Source: Flavobacterium branchiicola
Lineage (GTDB): Bacteria; Bacteroidota; Bacteroidia; Flavobacteriales; Flavobacteriaceae
Assembly (NCBI RefSeq): GCF_018383905.1
Contig: NZ_JAGYWA010000004.1
Location: forward strand, 661,201 to 725,200
Length of the DNA: 64,000 nucleotides
Direction: 5' to 3'
Below the pieces are notes generated by a model. That model was not told the origin of the DNA, made no database searches, and saw only the letters and a program-made list of their open reading frames with translations. Below, one piece after another: positions 51,763 to 61,483 of the stretch (position 1 is the first letter of the stretch; every line of letters begins with the position of its first letter). Both the position numbers and the translations under genes were made by a program.

Positions 51763-51858
51763 AATTTTAACCATATAAGTGAGGTAAGTACTTGTAAATA
51801 AAGTTATTTTGCTCTCTATTTAAATTACTTAAAGCACTTACGTGGTTTAATATGTATT

Positions 51859-52587
51859 TTAGAAATTTGGACTTAAATCGTATTTCTTGTAGAATTTATC
51901 CAAAACATCAACTACTTCGTCTTCTGTGTCAACAATTTTAAATAAGTTCAAATCTTCAGGACTTACAGTGTGCATTTTTTCAACCAAAACTGTTTTTACC
52001 CATTCAAATAAACCTGACCAAAATTCAACTCCAACCAATATAATTGGGAATTTTCCAATTTTCTTAGTCTGAATCAAGGTAATCGCTTCAAACATTTCGT
52101 CTAAAGTTCCAAAACCTCCAGGCATAACCACAAACCCCTGAGAATACTTTACAAACATTACTTTTCTCACAAAGAAATAATCAAAATTCAGGTTTTTATC
52201 ATGATCAATATATGGGTTAAAATGCTGTTCAAAAGGCAATTCGATATTTAAACCAACAGAAGTTCCGCCACCTAAATGTGCACCTTTATTTCCAGCTTCC
52301 ATAATTCCCGGGCCTCCTCCCGTAATTACACCATATCCTGCTTTACTAATTTTAAAAGCAATTTTTTCAGCCAGTAAGTAATATTTATCATCTGGTTTTG
52401 TACGTGCCGATCCAAAAATAGAAACACATGGGCCAATACGTCCCATACTTTCGTAACCGTTTACAAACTCAGACATAATTTTAAAAATTGCCCAGCTGTC
52501 ATTGGTTCTAATTTCATTCCAGGTTTTTTGTTTTAAACTGTCCTGAATTACTTTGTCTTCATCATTATCAAAATCTTCTAATCTCAT
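51859..52587 (-). CDS. LOG-family (TIGR00730) Rossmann protein, probable nucleotide phosphoribohydrolase
   Basis: Lysine-decarboxylase-like fold of the LONELY GUY group, which hydrolyses nucleoside 5'-monophosphates to base and ribose 5-phosphate. Signature motifs GGGPGIMEAGNKGA at residues 90-103, R141-K142 and PGGFGTLDE at 156-164 are intact, so an active enzyme is expected. 242 aa, the longer subgroup typical of Bacteroidota. Cytokinin production is known for some members but cannot be assumed; general nucleotide turnover is as likely. Confidence 0.92.
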   Translation of the reverse strand: MRLEDFDNDEDKVIQDSLKQKTWNEIRTNDSWAIFKIMSEFVNGYESMGRIGPCVSIFGSARTKPDDKYYLLAEKIAFKISKAGYGVITGGGPGIMEAGNKGAHLGGGTSVGLNIELPFEQHFNPYIDHDKNLNFDYFFVRKVMFVKYSQGFVVMPGGFGTLDEMFEAITLIQTKKIGKFPIILVGVEFWSGLFEWVKTVLVEKMHTVSPEDLNLFKIVDTEDEVVDVLDKFYKKYDLSPNF

Positions 52588-52644
52588 TTTAGGTATTTTA
52601 ATTTATTATTTTATTAAGCTGTCATTATTACGTATAGTTAGATT

Positions 52645-52760
52645 TAAGGAGCTAATCCTGCTGTCCACTATATTCCCGATAAACAAAAACTACGGCTAAA
52701 AAGCCTTGTTTTTCTAAATCGTGAGATGCCGTTCCCATCAAGGCTAGGGCAGTTGGTTTC
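52645..52760 (-). ncRNA. Structured intergenic element resembling the Flavo-1 RNA motif, copy B
   Basis: On the minus strand it reads GAAACCAACTGCCCTAGCC, GATGGGAACGGCATC, a different central stem (AAGGC / GCCG-type), ATAGTGGACAGCAGG and GCTCCTTA. Outer blocks match copy A at 31024-31130; the middle does not. Like copy A it lies downstream of a gene in the same orientation (here uvrA). Confidence 0.55.
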
Positions 52761-53065
52761 AGTTAAACAAATGAGTTTAATTGAAGTATCTTTTTTTTAA
52801 TTTTAGTAAAAAAAGCGGGGGCTAAATTAACTCTTTTTTCCAGAACTCTTACAAAAAAGGGAATTTATAATCTAAATGTAACATTCAATTATTACCGTTC
52901 TTTAGTTTTTGATTCAGTATCAATTGATTAAAAAGTAGAATAATCTATTAAAAAATGTATCGTTTCAATGGGACTTAATTATAGACACGCCAAAATCTTC
53001 AACGAATTTCAATCCGTCGAAAATAAAACGTAAAAGAAGTAAGAACTGTTGATTCTCTTAAAATA

Positions 53066-53098
53066 ATAACGGGATGAATTGAAAAATTATCCCGTTAT
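53066..53098 (-). terminator. Hairpin after uvrA
   Basis: ATAACGGGAT (53066-53075) and its exact complement (53089-53098) directly after the uvrA stop. The trailing T run is weak. Confidence 0.55.
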
Positions 53099-53105
53099 AT
53101 AATTT

Positions 53106-55937
53106 TTACTCAAGTTCTTTTTTCAAAAACTTAGCCGTATAACTTTTTTTGTTTTTTGCTACTTCTTCTGGAGTTCCTTTAGCAACCAATTGTCCGCCAC
53201 CTTTTCCTCCTTCTGGACCAATATCTATAATGTAATCGGCAAGTTTAATTACATCCATATTATGTTCGATAACCAGAATTGTATTTCCTTTATCAACAAG
53301 TTTGTTAATTACGTCCATTAAAACCCGAATATCTTCAAAATGCAAACCTGTTGTAGGTTCATCAAGGATGTAAAATGTATTTCCGGTATCTTTTTTAGAT
53401 AATTCTCCAGCTAATTTAATACGTTGCGCTTCACCTCCAGAAAGTGTAGTACTTTGTTGTCCAAGTGTTATATATCCTAAACCAACATCCTGAATGGTTT
53501 TTACTTTTCTGTAAATCTTAGGTATATTTTCAAAAAACGGAACCGCTTCATCAACCGTCATATCCAAAACGTCTGAAATAGATTTTCCTTTATATCTAAT
53601 TTCTAAAGTTTCTCTGTTAAAACGTTTTCCCTGACACGTTTCGCATTCTACATAAACATCCGGTAAAAAGTTCATTTCGATTGTTCTTACTCCAGAGCCT
53701 TCACAAGTTTCGCAACGTCCGCCTTTAACATTAAAACTGAAACGACCTGCTTTGTAACCACGAATCATACTTTCAGAAGTCATCGTAAAAAGATTTCGGA
53801 TTTCAGTAAAAACCTCTGTGTAAGTTGCCGGATTTGAACGTGGAGTTCGCCCAATCGGACTTTGATCGATATCAATTACTTTATCAATATGTTCTAAACC
53901 TTCAATCTTTTTATAAGGTTGAGGCTTTTTTACGCCATTAAAATAATAAGCGTTCAAAATAGGGTAGAGCGTTTCATTAATCAAAGTCGATTTTCCGCTA
54001 CCTGAAACTCCCGTAACACAAGTTAATTGGCCTAAAGGGATTTCTATTGAAACGTTTTTCAGGTTATTTCCAGTTGCTCCGGTTAGTTTTAATGATTTTC
54101 CATTTCCTTTTCTTCTCTCTTTTGGAATCTCTAATTTCATTTTACCATTCAAATATTGAGCGGTAATTGTATTCGATTTCAGCGTTTCTGCAGGACTTCC
54201 GATACTAATAATTTCGCCACCATATTTTCCTGCTTTTGGACCAATATCAATTACGTAATCTGCGGTTTCAATCATGTCTTTGTCGTGTTCAACAACAATA
54301 ACTGAGTTTCCGATATCACGTAATTGCTCAAGTGAATGAATTAATTTTTCGTTATCTCTTTGGTGTAAACCAATACTCGGTTCATCCAGAATGTATAAAA
54401 CACCAACCAATTGCGAACCAATTTGTGTCGCCAGACGAATACGCTGTGCCTCACCTCCGGAAAGTGATTTTGAACTTCGGCTTAAAGCCAGATAATTCAA
54501 ACCTACATTCATCAGGAAGTTTAAGCGATCTTTGATTTCTTTTACAACTTCAGAAGCAATTAAAAGTTGTTTATCGGTTAAATGACTATTTAAATCCTGA
54601 AACCAGGCTGTTAAATCAGAAATATCCATATCACACAATTCGGTGATATTTTTTTCATTAACTCTAAAAAATAAAGCTTCTTTTTTAAGACGTGAACCTT
54701 CGCAAACGGGACAATTTATTTCATCCATAAAATCCTTTGCCCAGCGCTTTAAAGCTGTAGAAGAACTTTCGTCATATTGATTTTTAATGAAATTCGAAAT
54801 TCCTTCAAAATCTATTTTGTAATCTCTCGCTACGCCAAGATCTTTAGAACTAATTGTAAACTTATCTTTTCCGCCATGTAAAATCATAGTCATGGCTTCT
54901 TCCGGAATTTTTTCAATCGGATCGGTTATTTTGAAACCGAATTTTTCTCCAATGGTTTCTAATTGTTTGAAAATCCATGAAGATTTATATTCGCCTAGTG
55001 GAGCAAAACCGCCAGCTTTAATCGATAATTTAGGATTTGGAATAATCTTTTTGACATTGATTTCATGAACAGTTCCTAATCCATTACAATGCGGACAAGC
55101 TCCTTTTGGTGAGTTAAAAGAAAATAAATTCGGTTCCGGATTTTGATACGATATTCCTGTTGAAGGACACATTAAATTTCTACTGAAATAACGCACTTCA
55201 TTAGTATCCTGATCTAAAATCATCAGTACATTTTCGCCATGATGCATTGCAGTATTAATACTTTCCGCTAATCTTTTTTGATTATCGGCAGTATCTTCAA
55301 TTTGCATTCTGTCAACAACAATTTCGATATCATGGGTTTTATAACGATCCAGTTTCATTCCCGAAACTAAATCCTGCACATCACCATTTACGCGAACTTT
55401 TAAAAATCCTTGTTTGGTAATTTGCTGGAATAATTCGGCGTAATGGCCTTTTCTGGCTTTAATAACCGGAGCAAGAATATTAATGCGTTTCCCATTATAA
55501 TCCTGAATGATAAGATCTTTAATTTGCTCATCAGAATAAGAAACCATTTTTTCGCCTGTATTATAACTGTATGCATCTGCACCACGAGCGTACAAAAGAC
55601 GAAGGAAATCGTAAATTTCAGTAATTGTTCCAACTGTAGAGCGGGGACTTTTACTGGTTGTTTTTTGTTCAATTGCAATTACTGGTGAAAGTCCGTCAAT
55701 TTTATCTACATCAGGACGTTCTAAGCCACCAAGGAATTGTCTGGCATAAGCGGAAAAAGTTTCAACATAACGACGCTGTCCTTCGGCATATATGGTATCA
55801 AAAGCCAAAGAAGATTTTCCCGAACCAGATAAACCAGTAATTACAACCAGTTTTTCACGCGGAATAGAAATGTCGATATTTTTTAGATTATGAACTCTTG
55901 CACCAAGAACTTCAATAGTATTGTCTTTATCTAGCAT
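53106..55937 (-). CDS. uvrA: Excinuclease ABC subunit A
   Basis: DNA-damage recognition ATPase of nucleotide excision repair; dimerises and loads UvrB. Two ABC ATPase modules: Walker [10 protein letters not shown] near residue 32 and GVSGSGKST near 640, signature [11 protein letters not shown] near 485 and again near 820, Walker [11 protein letters not shown] and [10 protein letters not shown]. Zinc-finger cysteines CPHCNGLG (about 275) with CPVCEGSRL and CETCEGSG...CETCQGKRF are present. 943 aa is full length. Start at ATG 55937 ([18 protein letters not shown]); an upstream TTG would add four residues and is less likely. Confidence 0.97.
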   Translation of the reverse strand: MLDKDNTIEVLGARVHNLKNIDISIPREKLVVITGLSGSGKSSLAFDTIYAEGQRRYVETFSAYARQFLGGLERPDVDKIDGLSPVIAIEQKTTSKSPRSTVGTITEIYDFLRLLYARGADAYSYNTGEKMVSYSDEQIKDLIIQDYNGKRINILAPVIKARKGHYAELFQQITKQGFLKVRVNGDVQDLVSGMKLDRYKTHDIEIVVDRMQIEDTADNQKRLAESINTAMHHGENVLMILDQDTNEVRYFSRNLMCPSTGISYQNPEPNLFSFNSPKGACPHCNGLGTVHEINVKKIIPNPKLSIKAGGFAPLGEYKSSWIFKQLETIGEKFGFKITDPIEKIPEEAMTMILHGGKDKFTISSKDLGVARDYKIDFEGISNFIKNQYDESSSTALKRWAKDFMDEINCPVCEGSRLKKEALFFRVNEKNITELCDMDISDLTAWFQDLNSHLTDKQLLIASEVVKEIKDRLNFLMNVGLNYLALSRSSKSLSGGEAQRIRLATQIGSQLVGVLYILDEPSIGLHQRDNEKLIHSLEQLRDIGNSVIVVEHDKDMIETADYVIDIGPKAGKYGGEIISIGSPAETLKSNTITAQYLNGKMKLEIPKERRKGNGKSLKLTGATGNNLKNVSIEIPLGQLTCVTGVSGSGKSTLINETLYPILNAYYFNGVKKPQPYKKIEGLEHIDKVIDIDQSPIGRTPRSNPATYTEVFTEIRNLFTMTSESMIRGYKAGRFSFNVKGGRCETCEGSGVRTIEMNFLPDVYVECETCQGKRFNRETLEIRYKGKSISDVLDMTVDEAVPFFENIPKIYRKVKTIQDVGLGYITLGQQSTTLSGGEAQRIKLAGELSKKDTGNTFYILDEPTTGLHFEDIRVLMDVINKLVDKGNTILVIEHNMDVIKLADYIIDIGPEGGKGGGQLVAKGTPEEVAKNKKSYTAKFLKKELE

Positions 55938-55953
55938 AATTTTGAGCAAAACG

Positions 55954-55961
55954 CAAAGTTA
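55954..55961 (-). promoter_or_regulatory. Candidate -7 element TAACTTTG of uvrA
   Basis: Exact TAnnTTTG on the minus strand, 16 bases before the uvrA start codon. Confidence 0.45.
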
Positions 55962-56037
55962 CCACTTTGATTTGTTCTTTTTGTGCTCGATCGCAAAAGT
56001 TTATGTTACAAATAGTAACAAAAAACGCTGATGATTA

Positions 56038-56991
56038 TCAGCGTTTTCTTTTTCGGGTTGCCATATATTCTTCGATAGCTTCTTTGGTTGTAAACCAGTT
56101 TCGTCCTTCTTTGTATGCGTCTATTTTTCCGGTTCTGGCAAGTAAACTAACATATTCCTGACTATATGGAGATTCTGGTTCACTTACAATATTGATGATA
56201 GGCTGAAAATCATAATTGCTTCCTGGCATCGCATTTAAATAAATATTTAAAGTACGCTCTAAAGCCTGACACATCAAAAGGGTTAATTTTTGATAATTGC
56301 CATTGTTTGCCTGATTGAGCGCTTCATAATATTTTTTCCTGTCGTTTTTAAGGATAATTGCCGGCGGAAACCCGCAACGCATTAATAACAAATTCATGCT
56401 CAAACGCACTGTACGGCCATTTCCATCAAAAAATGGATGTATCCAAACGAGTTTGTGATGATAAATAGTTGCCAGTTCTATATCATTTAAACCTAACGGA
56501 TTTGTATTGATAAAGTCAATTAATTCATCTAAATAATCGGATACTTTATTGGCATTTGGGGGCATAAAATTGGCTCCTGAAATTCGAACACCACCGTTTC
56601 TTATTCTTCCTGCAAAATCATCTTCAATGGAACGTAATACCAAACCATGAAGCGATAGTATATCAATGCTTCTAAGTTTATAGTTATCATCTACAATTGA
56701 ATATAAATAATCAATGGCTTTGTCATGGTTATGGGTTTCAAAATGCTCGCGAAGTGATTTTCCTTTTATGGTAATTCCTTCCTGAATGACCATTTGTGTT
56801 TCACGCAAGCTCATAGTATTTCCTTCAATACTATTTGAATTGTAAGTCCATTCCAGAGATAGACTTTCTCTGATTTTATGCAAAGCGATATTGGGCAATG
56901 GTCTGCTGTTTTGCAAATCAAGCCTTTTTTGGTACAATCTGTCAAATGTTGATTGAAATTCTGTTCTGTATGTTAGGTCTATATTCCACAT
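56038..56991 (-). CDS. Fic-family AMP-transferase with N-terminal autoinhibitory motif (317 aa)
   Basis: Fic proteins transfer AMP from ATP to target hydroxyls. The full active-site motif HPFFDGNGRTVR is at residues 185-196, so the enzyme should be active. The inhibitory motif (S/T)xxxE(G/N) is present as S52-NSI-E56-G57, which makes it class II: self-inhibited by its own N-terminal helix, no separate antitoxin required, and none is encoded next to it. The C-terminal part (about 275-317, EYVSLLARTGKIDAYKEGRNWFTTKEAIEEYMATRKRKR) looks like a winged or MerR-like DNA-binding helix. Directly upstream is a -7 element and a paired inverted repeat, which suggests autorepression. Target protein unknown. 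Confidence 0.92.
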   Translation of the reverse strand: MWNIDLTYRTEFQSTFDRLYQKRLDLQNSRPLPNIALHKIRESLSLEWTYNSNSIEGNTMSLRETQMVIQEGITIKGKSLREHFETHNHDKAIDYLYSIVDDNYKLRSIDILSLHGLVLRSIEDDFAGRIRNGGVRISGANFMPPNANKVSDYLDELIDFINTNPLGLNDIELATIYHHKLVWIHPFFDGNGRTVRLSMNLLLMRCGFPPAIILKNDRKKYYEALNQANNGNYQKLTLLMCQALERTLNIYLNAMPGSNYDFQPIINIVSEPESPYSQEYVSLLARTGKIDAYKEGRNWFTTKEAIEEYMATRKRKR

Positions 56992-56998
56992 TAGACCC

Positions 56999-57006
56999 CA
57001 AAGGTA
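56999..57006 (-). promoter_or_regulatory. -7 element TACCTTTG of the fic gene, near-leaderless
   Basis: Exact TAnnTTTG on the minus strand. It ends only 7 bases before the ATG at 56991, so transcription should start within a few bases of the start codon. Confidence 0.55.
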
Positions 57007-57009
57007 CTT

Positions 57010-57053
57010 CTTAATATCGGATAAATAAAATTTTTAACTTATCCGATATTAAG
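57010..57053. promoter_or_regulatory. Paired operator: 15-bp perfect inverted repeat upstream of fic
   Basis: CTTAATATCGGATAA (57010-57024) and its exact complement (57039-57053), 14 bp apart. Each arm has its own TATC-G-GATA dyad, so there are two binding sites facing each other. They lie from just behind the -7 element back over the -33 region, an ideal place for repression, and reach to within 2 bp of the stop of the upstream ClC gene. Confidence 0.65.
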
Positions 57054-57054
57054 G

Positions 57055-58839
57055 TTATTCAATTGTCATGGAACGAAGTTTCATTCTGTAGGCTTCAAGT
57101 GCTATTGATTTGGAAATAAAGCCGTAATATTTTTCATTTCGTAAAACAGGCAGAAAAGCTGATTTTGATTTTTCGAATTTACTCATTACAATTTCCATGC
57201 TGTCATACGATGAAATGGTTGCCGGTGGCGTTTTCATAACATCTTTAATCAGAGTATATTTTACACGATATGCATTAAAAATAATTTCACGAATATCATT
57301 AAAGTGTACTACACCAACAAGATCTTTTTCATTATTAACGACAGCAAAAACAACCTGATTGGAATGTGAAATAAGATCAACTAATTTACTTAAGTTTTCT
57401 TCGGGATGAACTGTTAGGTAATCACATTGAATGATAGAATCAATATCTAAAGTAGATAGAATATTAGAATCTTTATTGCTTGTAAATGCGTGACCTTTCT
57501 TAGCGAGGTTTTTAACATCAAGCGAATATTTTTCGAAACGTTTTGAAATTGCAAAACTTATTGAAGATACAATCATAAGAGGAATCATAAGTCCGTAACC
57601 TCCTGTTATCTCTGCGATTAAGAAAATAGCAGTTAGCGGAGCATGAAACAATCCGCTCAAAATTCCGGCCATTCCTACCATTGTAAAATTACTGATTGGT
57701 AATTTTGATAAACCAATCATACTAACGAATTTCGAGAAAAAGAAACCTAAATAAGAACCCAAAAATAAAGACGGTGCAAAATTACCTCCGTTTCCTCCAC
57801 TTCCAATAGTTAGTCCGGATGCAAACACTTTTACCATCATGGTACAGCCAACAAATAGAAGTAAAACCCACTGATTATTTCTGAAATCTCCAAATAATGT
57901 ATTATCAAGTATTTGCCCCGGGTCTGATTCTGATAGTGTTTTAATGCTTTCATAACCCTCACCAAAAAGGGTTGGAAAAACAAAAATAAGAAGTGCTAAT
58001 AACGAAGAACCAATTAATGCTTTTTTATAAGGTCCCATTTTTAACTGAGCAAAATAATGCTCCACTCTTTGGAAATTTCTGGAGTAATAAACCGCAATAA
58101 AACCAGTTAATATTCCTAAAATTACATAAAAAGGAATGTTATGATAATTAAAAGTTTCTTGCTTCTTAAAAGACAATAAAATCGTTTCATCTAAAACAAT
58201 AGCTGAAACTAAGGCTCCGGTTGCCGCTGAAATCATAATAGGGGTAAAAGCAGAAATACTGACATCAACCAGTAAAACTTCTATGGCAAAAAGAACTCCC
58301 GCAATTGGAGCATTAAAAGCAGCTGCAATTCCGGCAGCGACACCACAGCCAATAAGTAAAGTTCGGTCTTTATATTGTAATTTATAATTTTGAGCAAAGT
58401 TAGATCCAAATGCTGCACCCGTAACAACAATAGGGCTTTCAAGACCGGCAGAACCTCCTAACCCAACAGTTAAGGAGCTCGTTACAATTTGAGCATACAT
58501 TTGTTTTCTGGGAATTATACTGGCCTTTTTTGCAACAGCATACAAAATTTGTGAAGTTCCTTTCTCAATAGTTCCGTTAAGTACTCTGTCAATAACAAAA
58601 ACAGTAAGCACAATACCAATAATAGGTAAAATACTGTTGATGAAACTTAATTTTAAAATTCCGTTTATATAAGTTGCGAAAGAAAAAACGCTGTGAGCAA
58701 AAGTTTTTAAAACGATTACCGCCAATGAGCATGAAATTCCGATAAGCACGCTTGATAAAAAAATAAACTGCTTTGGTGTCATTAAAGACTGAGCCAAAGC
58801 AATAATGCTTTCCAGTTTTCTAAAATATTTCTTTAGCAT
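57055..58839 (-). CDS. ClC-family chloride channel/antiporter with CBS pair (594 aa)
   Basis: Ten or more membrane helices over residues ~25-430. Anion-pathway motifs: GGSAGLESP at about 128-136, with E134 at the gating-glutamate position, and GSGGNGGNFAPSLFLG at about 345-360. The C-terminus carries two CBS domains (about 455-594), which usually bind adenine nucleotides and regulate transport. The conserved gating Glu allows H+/Cl- exchange, but the second proton Glu cannot be placed surely, so channel versus antiporter is open. Its stop codon is 2 bp from the fic operator. Confidence 0.93.
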   Translation of the reverse strand: MLKKYFRKLESIIALAQSLMTPKQFIFLSSVLIGISCSLAVIVLKTFAHSVFSFATYINGILKLSFINSILPIIGIVLTVFVIDRVLNGTIEKGTSQILYAVAKKASIIPRKQMYAQIVTSSLTVGLGGSAGLESPIVVTGAAFGSNFAQNYKLQYKDRTLLIGCGVAAGIAAAFNAPIAGVLFAIEVLLVDVSISAFTPIMISAATGALVSAIVLDETILLSFKKQETFNYHNIPFYVILGILTGFIAVYYSRNFQRVEHYFAQLKMGPYKKALIGSSLLALLIFVFPTLFGEGYESIKTLSESDPGQILDNTLFGDFRNNQWVLLLFVGCTMMVKVFASGLTIGSGGNGGNFAPSLFLGSYLGFFFSKFVSMIGLSKLPISNFTMVGMAGILSGLFHAPLTAIFLIAEITGGYGLMIPLMIVSSISFAISKRFEKYSLDVKNLAKKGHAFTSNKDSNILSTLDIDSIIQCDYLTVHPEENLSKLVDLISHSNQVVFAVVNNEKDLVGVVHFNDIREIIFNAYRVKYTLIKDVMKTPPATISSYDSMEIVMSKFEKSKSAFLPVLRNEKYYGFISKSIALEAYRMKLRSMTIE

Positions 58840-58866
58840 TCTGTTTGTAAAAAGTTAGGGATAATG

Positions 58867-58874
58867 CAAATTTA
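58867..58874 (-). promoter_or_regulatory. Candidate -7 element TAAATTTG of the ClC gene
   Basis: Exact TAnnTTTG on the minus strand, 27 bases before the ClC start codon. Confidence 0.4.
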
Positions 58875-58925
58875 GGTTTTAACATTCGAAATTGTATAAT
58901 TTTCTGTACAAATCTTTAGTAAAAA

Positions 58926-60608
58926 TTAAAAACCGGCAGCAGTATCATCGCCTCTAAAGTCCGCGCCACCTTCAAGAGTTTTGTTTGGCAAGACTAAAAT
59001 ACAGTCTAATTTTCCAATTACCGGAGTTGTTTTTTCATTAATTAAATAACCTTTTGCCTTAAGTTTATCGATAGTAATATTATCAAAAGCATTAGGCTCA
59101 AAAGTAATTAAGTCAGGTAACCATTGATGATGAAAACGTGGTGCATTTACTGCTTCCTGCATGCTCAGATTATATTCATAAACATTTAAAATAGCTTGCA
59201 AAACCGATGTAATAATTGTAGAGCCACCCGGTGAACCAACAACCATATACAATTCGCCATTTTTCTCCACAATAGTTGGGGTCATAGAACTAAGCATTCT
59301 TTTTTGTGGTGCAATGCTGTTAGCTTCATTTCCAACTAAACCAAACATATTTGGAGAGCCTGGTTTGGCACTAAAATCATCCATTTCATTATTTAGGAAA
59401 AAGCCCAATTCATCACAATAATATTTTGATCCAAAACCATCATTAATGGTTGTAGTTGCTGCAACGGCATTTCCAAATTGATCAACAATGGAGTAATGAG
59501 TTGTCTCTGTACTTTCGTTGTAAGTTACTTTTCCTTCTTTTATTTCTGAAGAAAGACTCGCTTTTTCGGGATTGAAATTTGACATTCTTTCTTTTAAATA
59601 GGTATCAGATAAAAGTCCGTTTACGGGGATTTTTACAAAATCAGGATCTCCCAAAAACTGACTTCTGTCGGCATAAGCTCTTCTTTCTGCTTCAACAATT
59701 ACCTGAATTGATTGTTCTGAGTTATGTCCCATTTTTGAAAGATAAAAAGGCGATATCATTTTCATGATTTGTGCTAAACAGATTCCACCACTGCTTGGCG
59801 GTGCCATTGATGTAACTTTTAAATCTTTATAATCAAATTGAAGAGGTTTTCTCCATTTTGCCTCATAAGCAGCCAAATCTTTAAGCGTAATGATTCCGCC
59901 TTTTTTCTGAAGATAAGTAACTAATGTTTTTGCAGTTTGACCTTTATAAAATTCATCTTTTCCATTTTTAAGAATTCGTTTTAAAGTCTGGGCAAGTGCA
60001 GGATATTTAATAGTATCATTTTCTTTAAATCTTCCGGCCATTAAAGTATTCGGACCATTTATTTTTACAATAGCATCATGATACGATTCAAGTTGTTTTT
60101 GTTGCTTTTGAGTTACAATAACACCTTTTTCTGCAAGAGCAATAATAGGTTTCAGAATTTCTGACATTGGCAGGGAACCTAATTTTTTATGCACTGCAAA
60201 AACGCCGGCAATTGTTCCAGGAACTCCAATTGCTAAAGCTGTTTCTGTACTTTTTCCTTTTATTACATTTCCGTCTTTGTCCAAAAACATATCTTTTGTT
60301 GCGGCAAGCGGTGCTTTCTCACGATAATCAAGAGAGCCAACTTCGCCATTTGCTTTTCTGTATACCATAAAACCACCTCCACCAATATTTCCTGCATACG
60401 GATAGGCAACTGCAAGAGCCAGTTCTGTTGCCGCCATTGCATCAAAAGCATTTCCGCCTTTTTTCATGATTTCAACTCCTATTTTTGATGCTTCGGCTCT
60501 GGCCGAAACTACCATCGCTTTTGAAGCAACCAATCCTGTTGGGGTTGCAGATTGCTGTGCAAAACCTGAAATAGTGATAAATGCGAATAATAAGGTAATT
60601 TTCTTCAT
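58926..60608 (-). CDS. ggt: Gamma-glutamyltransferase (glutathione hydrolase)
   Basis: Secreted N-terminal-nucleophile enzyme that cleaves or transfers the gamma-glutamyl group of glutathione and related compounds in the periplasm. Signal peptide MKKITLLFAFITISGFAQ (about 1-18). The proenzyme is expected to cut itself before the first Thr of TTHYSIVDQFGNAVAATTT at about residue 369. Substrate-binding Arg lies in LDYREKAP, and the oxyanion Gly-Gly pair in VGSPGGSTI. 560 aa is full length. It starts 38 bp after acpH in the same direction. Confidence 0.95.
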   Translation of the reverse strand: MKKITLLFAFITISGFAQQSATPTGLVASKAMVVSARAEASKIGVEIMKKGGNAFDAMAATELALAVAYPYAGNIGGGGFMVYRKANGEVGSLDYREKAPLAATKDMFLDKDGNVIKGKSTETALAIGVPGTIAGVFAVHKKLGSLPMSEILKPIIALAEKGVIVTQKQQKQLESYHDAIVKINGPNTLMAGRFKENDTIKYPALAQTLKRILKNGKDEFYKGQTAKTLVTYLQKKGGIITLKDLAAYEAKWRKPLQFDYKDLKVTSMAPPSSGGICLAQIMKMISPFYLSKMGHNSEQSIQVIVEAERRAYADRSQFLGDPDFVKIPVNGLLSDTYLKERMSNFNPEKASLSSEIKEGKVTYNESTETTHYSIVDQFGNAVAATTTINDGFGSKYYCDELGFFLNNEMDDFSAKPGSPNMFGLVGNEANSIAPQKRMLSSMTPTIVEKNGELYMVVGSPGGSTIITSVLQAILNVYEYNLSMQEAVNAPRFHHQWLPDLITFEPNAFDNITIDKLKAKGYLINEKTTPVIGKLDCILVLPNKTLEGGADFRGDDTAAGF

Positions 60609-60646
60609 AAGTACACAATATTAAGTTCGATAAAATCAAGTAGACT

Positions 60647-61231
60647 CTAAAGGGTAAGTAATTTTTGTTTGGCTTGTTTCTGGATATCTTCAAAAAAGAG
60701 GGTGAATTCCTGTTCAAATTCAGTATAAAATTCTTTTAGCTCTTCTGTGGCAAACTGCATTTTCGAAATATTTTTTGATCTTCGGTCCATTTGTGTCAGG
60801 ATATGTTGAATTCCTTCTGTTGTTCTATAACTAAAAAGCCAGTTTTCTCGGGTCATAACAGGCATTAGACCTTGCGTTTTTTCAGTTAAAATAGAATAGT
60901 TTTCATCCAAAGAATTATAAAATCTGTTAACAAAATCTTCCAGATTTTCATCAGAATATTTAGACCAGTTCTTGGCTAAAAAATGATCATAAACAATATC
61001 TACAATAACGCCTGCATAATGATGGTATTTTTCATGTAAACGCTTGGTACTTTGTCTAAAAACATCGTGAGAATCTGTATAAGTATCAATAAAACGATGC
61101 AGGAGTATACCTTTTTGTACATCTTTAGGAAAATGTTCAAATTGTTTACCACGAATGCCATCAGCCATAAAATTGCCAATTTTTATGAGATCATTATCAC
61201 CTGAAAGATATATATGGGCTAAGAAATTCAT
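60647..61231 (-). CDS. acpH: Acyl-carrier-protein phosphodiesterase-like protein (DUF479)
   Basis: HD-like metallohydrolase that removes 4'-phosphopantetheine from ACP in E. coli. Conserved MNFLAHIYLSGDNDLIKIGNFMADGIRG at the N-terminus, LLHRFIDTYTDSHDVFRQS (about 42-60), YAGVIVDIVYDHFLAKNW (about 72-89). 194 aa is normal. The same family is often left as unknown, so ACP as the target is inference. Probably co-transcribed with ggt, though no functional link is evident. Confidence 0.87.
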   Translation of the reverse strand: MNFLAHIYLSGDNDLIKIGNFMADGIRGKQFEHFPKDVQKGILLHRFIDTYTDSHDVFRQSTKRLHEKYHHYAGVIVDIVYDHFLAKNWSKYSDENLEDFVNRFYNSLDENYSILTEKTQGLMPVMTRENWLFSYRTTEGIQHILTQMDRRSKNISKMQFATEELKEFYTEFEQEFTLFFEDIQKQAKQKLLTL

Positions 61232-61483
61232 TTTTTTTAAGTTAGTGAGGTTCTAAGTAGCTAAGAGACTAAGTTATTTTAGCAAAGTGTTTTTTTATTC
61301 TTAACCTACTAAACAATCAAGACTGTAAGCTTATTTTAGTAAAAGTATGAAAACTTTTTGACATCGTTTTTAGAGAATGACAGATAGCTTTAAACTTAAT
61401 CTTTAAAAATCTTAGAACCTTAGCTACTTAGTATCTTAGTAACTTTTCTATATTTGTAACTCAAATAACCATAACTCAAAAAA
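61232..61483. repeat. Divergent gap with TTCTAAGTAGCTAAG-type repeats
   Basis: GGTTCTAAGTAGCTAAG (about 61249-61265) faces AACCTTAGCTACTTAG (about 61417-61432), followed by further CTTAGTA units. A related wording occurs at 5590-5615. The glmM -7 element lies at its right end; no gene is seen. Confidence 0.6.
61449..61456 (+). promoter_or_regulatory. Candidate -7 element TATATTTG of glmM
   Basis: Exact TAnnTTTG match 27 bases before the glmM ATG. Confidence 0.5.

Larger units (their letters stand above)
52588..53105. other. 518-bp gap between uvrA and the LOG gene
   Basis: Holds the structured element copy B (52645-52760) and the hairpin at 53066-53098. The remainder is AT-rich with no frame or motif I can support. 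Confidence 0.5.

Noticed and set aside
55938..55949. Upstream TTG start for uvrA
   Set aside because: It adds only four residues and the ATG at 55937 matches the usual UvrA N-terminus.
56038..56991. Fic gene as a toxin-antitoxin (doc/phd-like) pair
   Set aside because: No small antitoxin gene is adjacent and the inhibitory motif is within the Fic protein itself.
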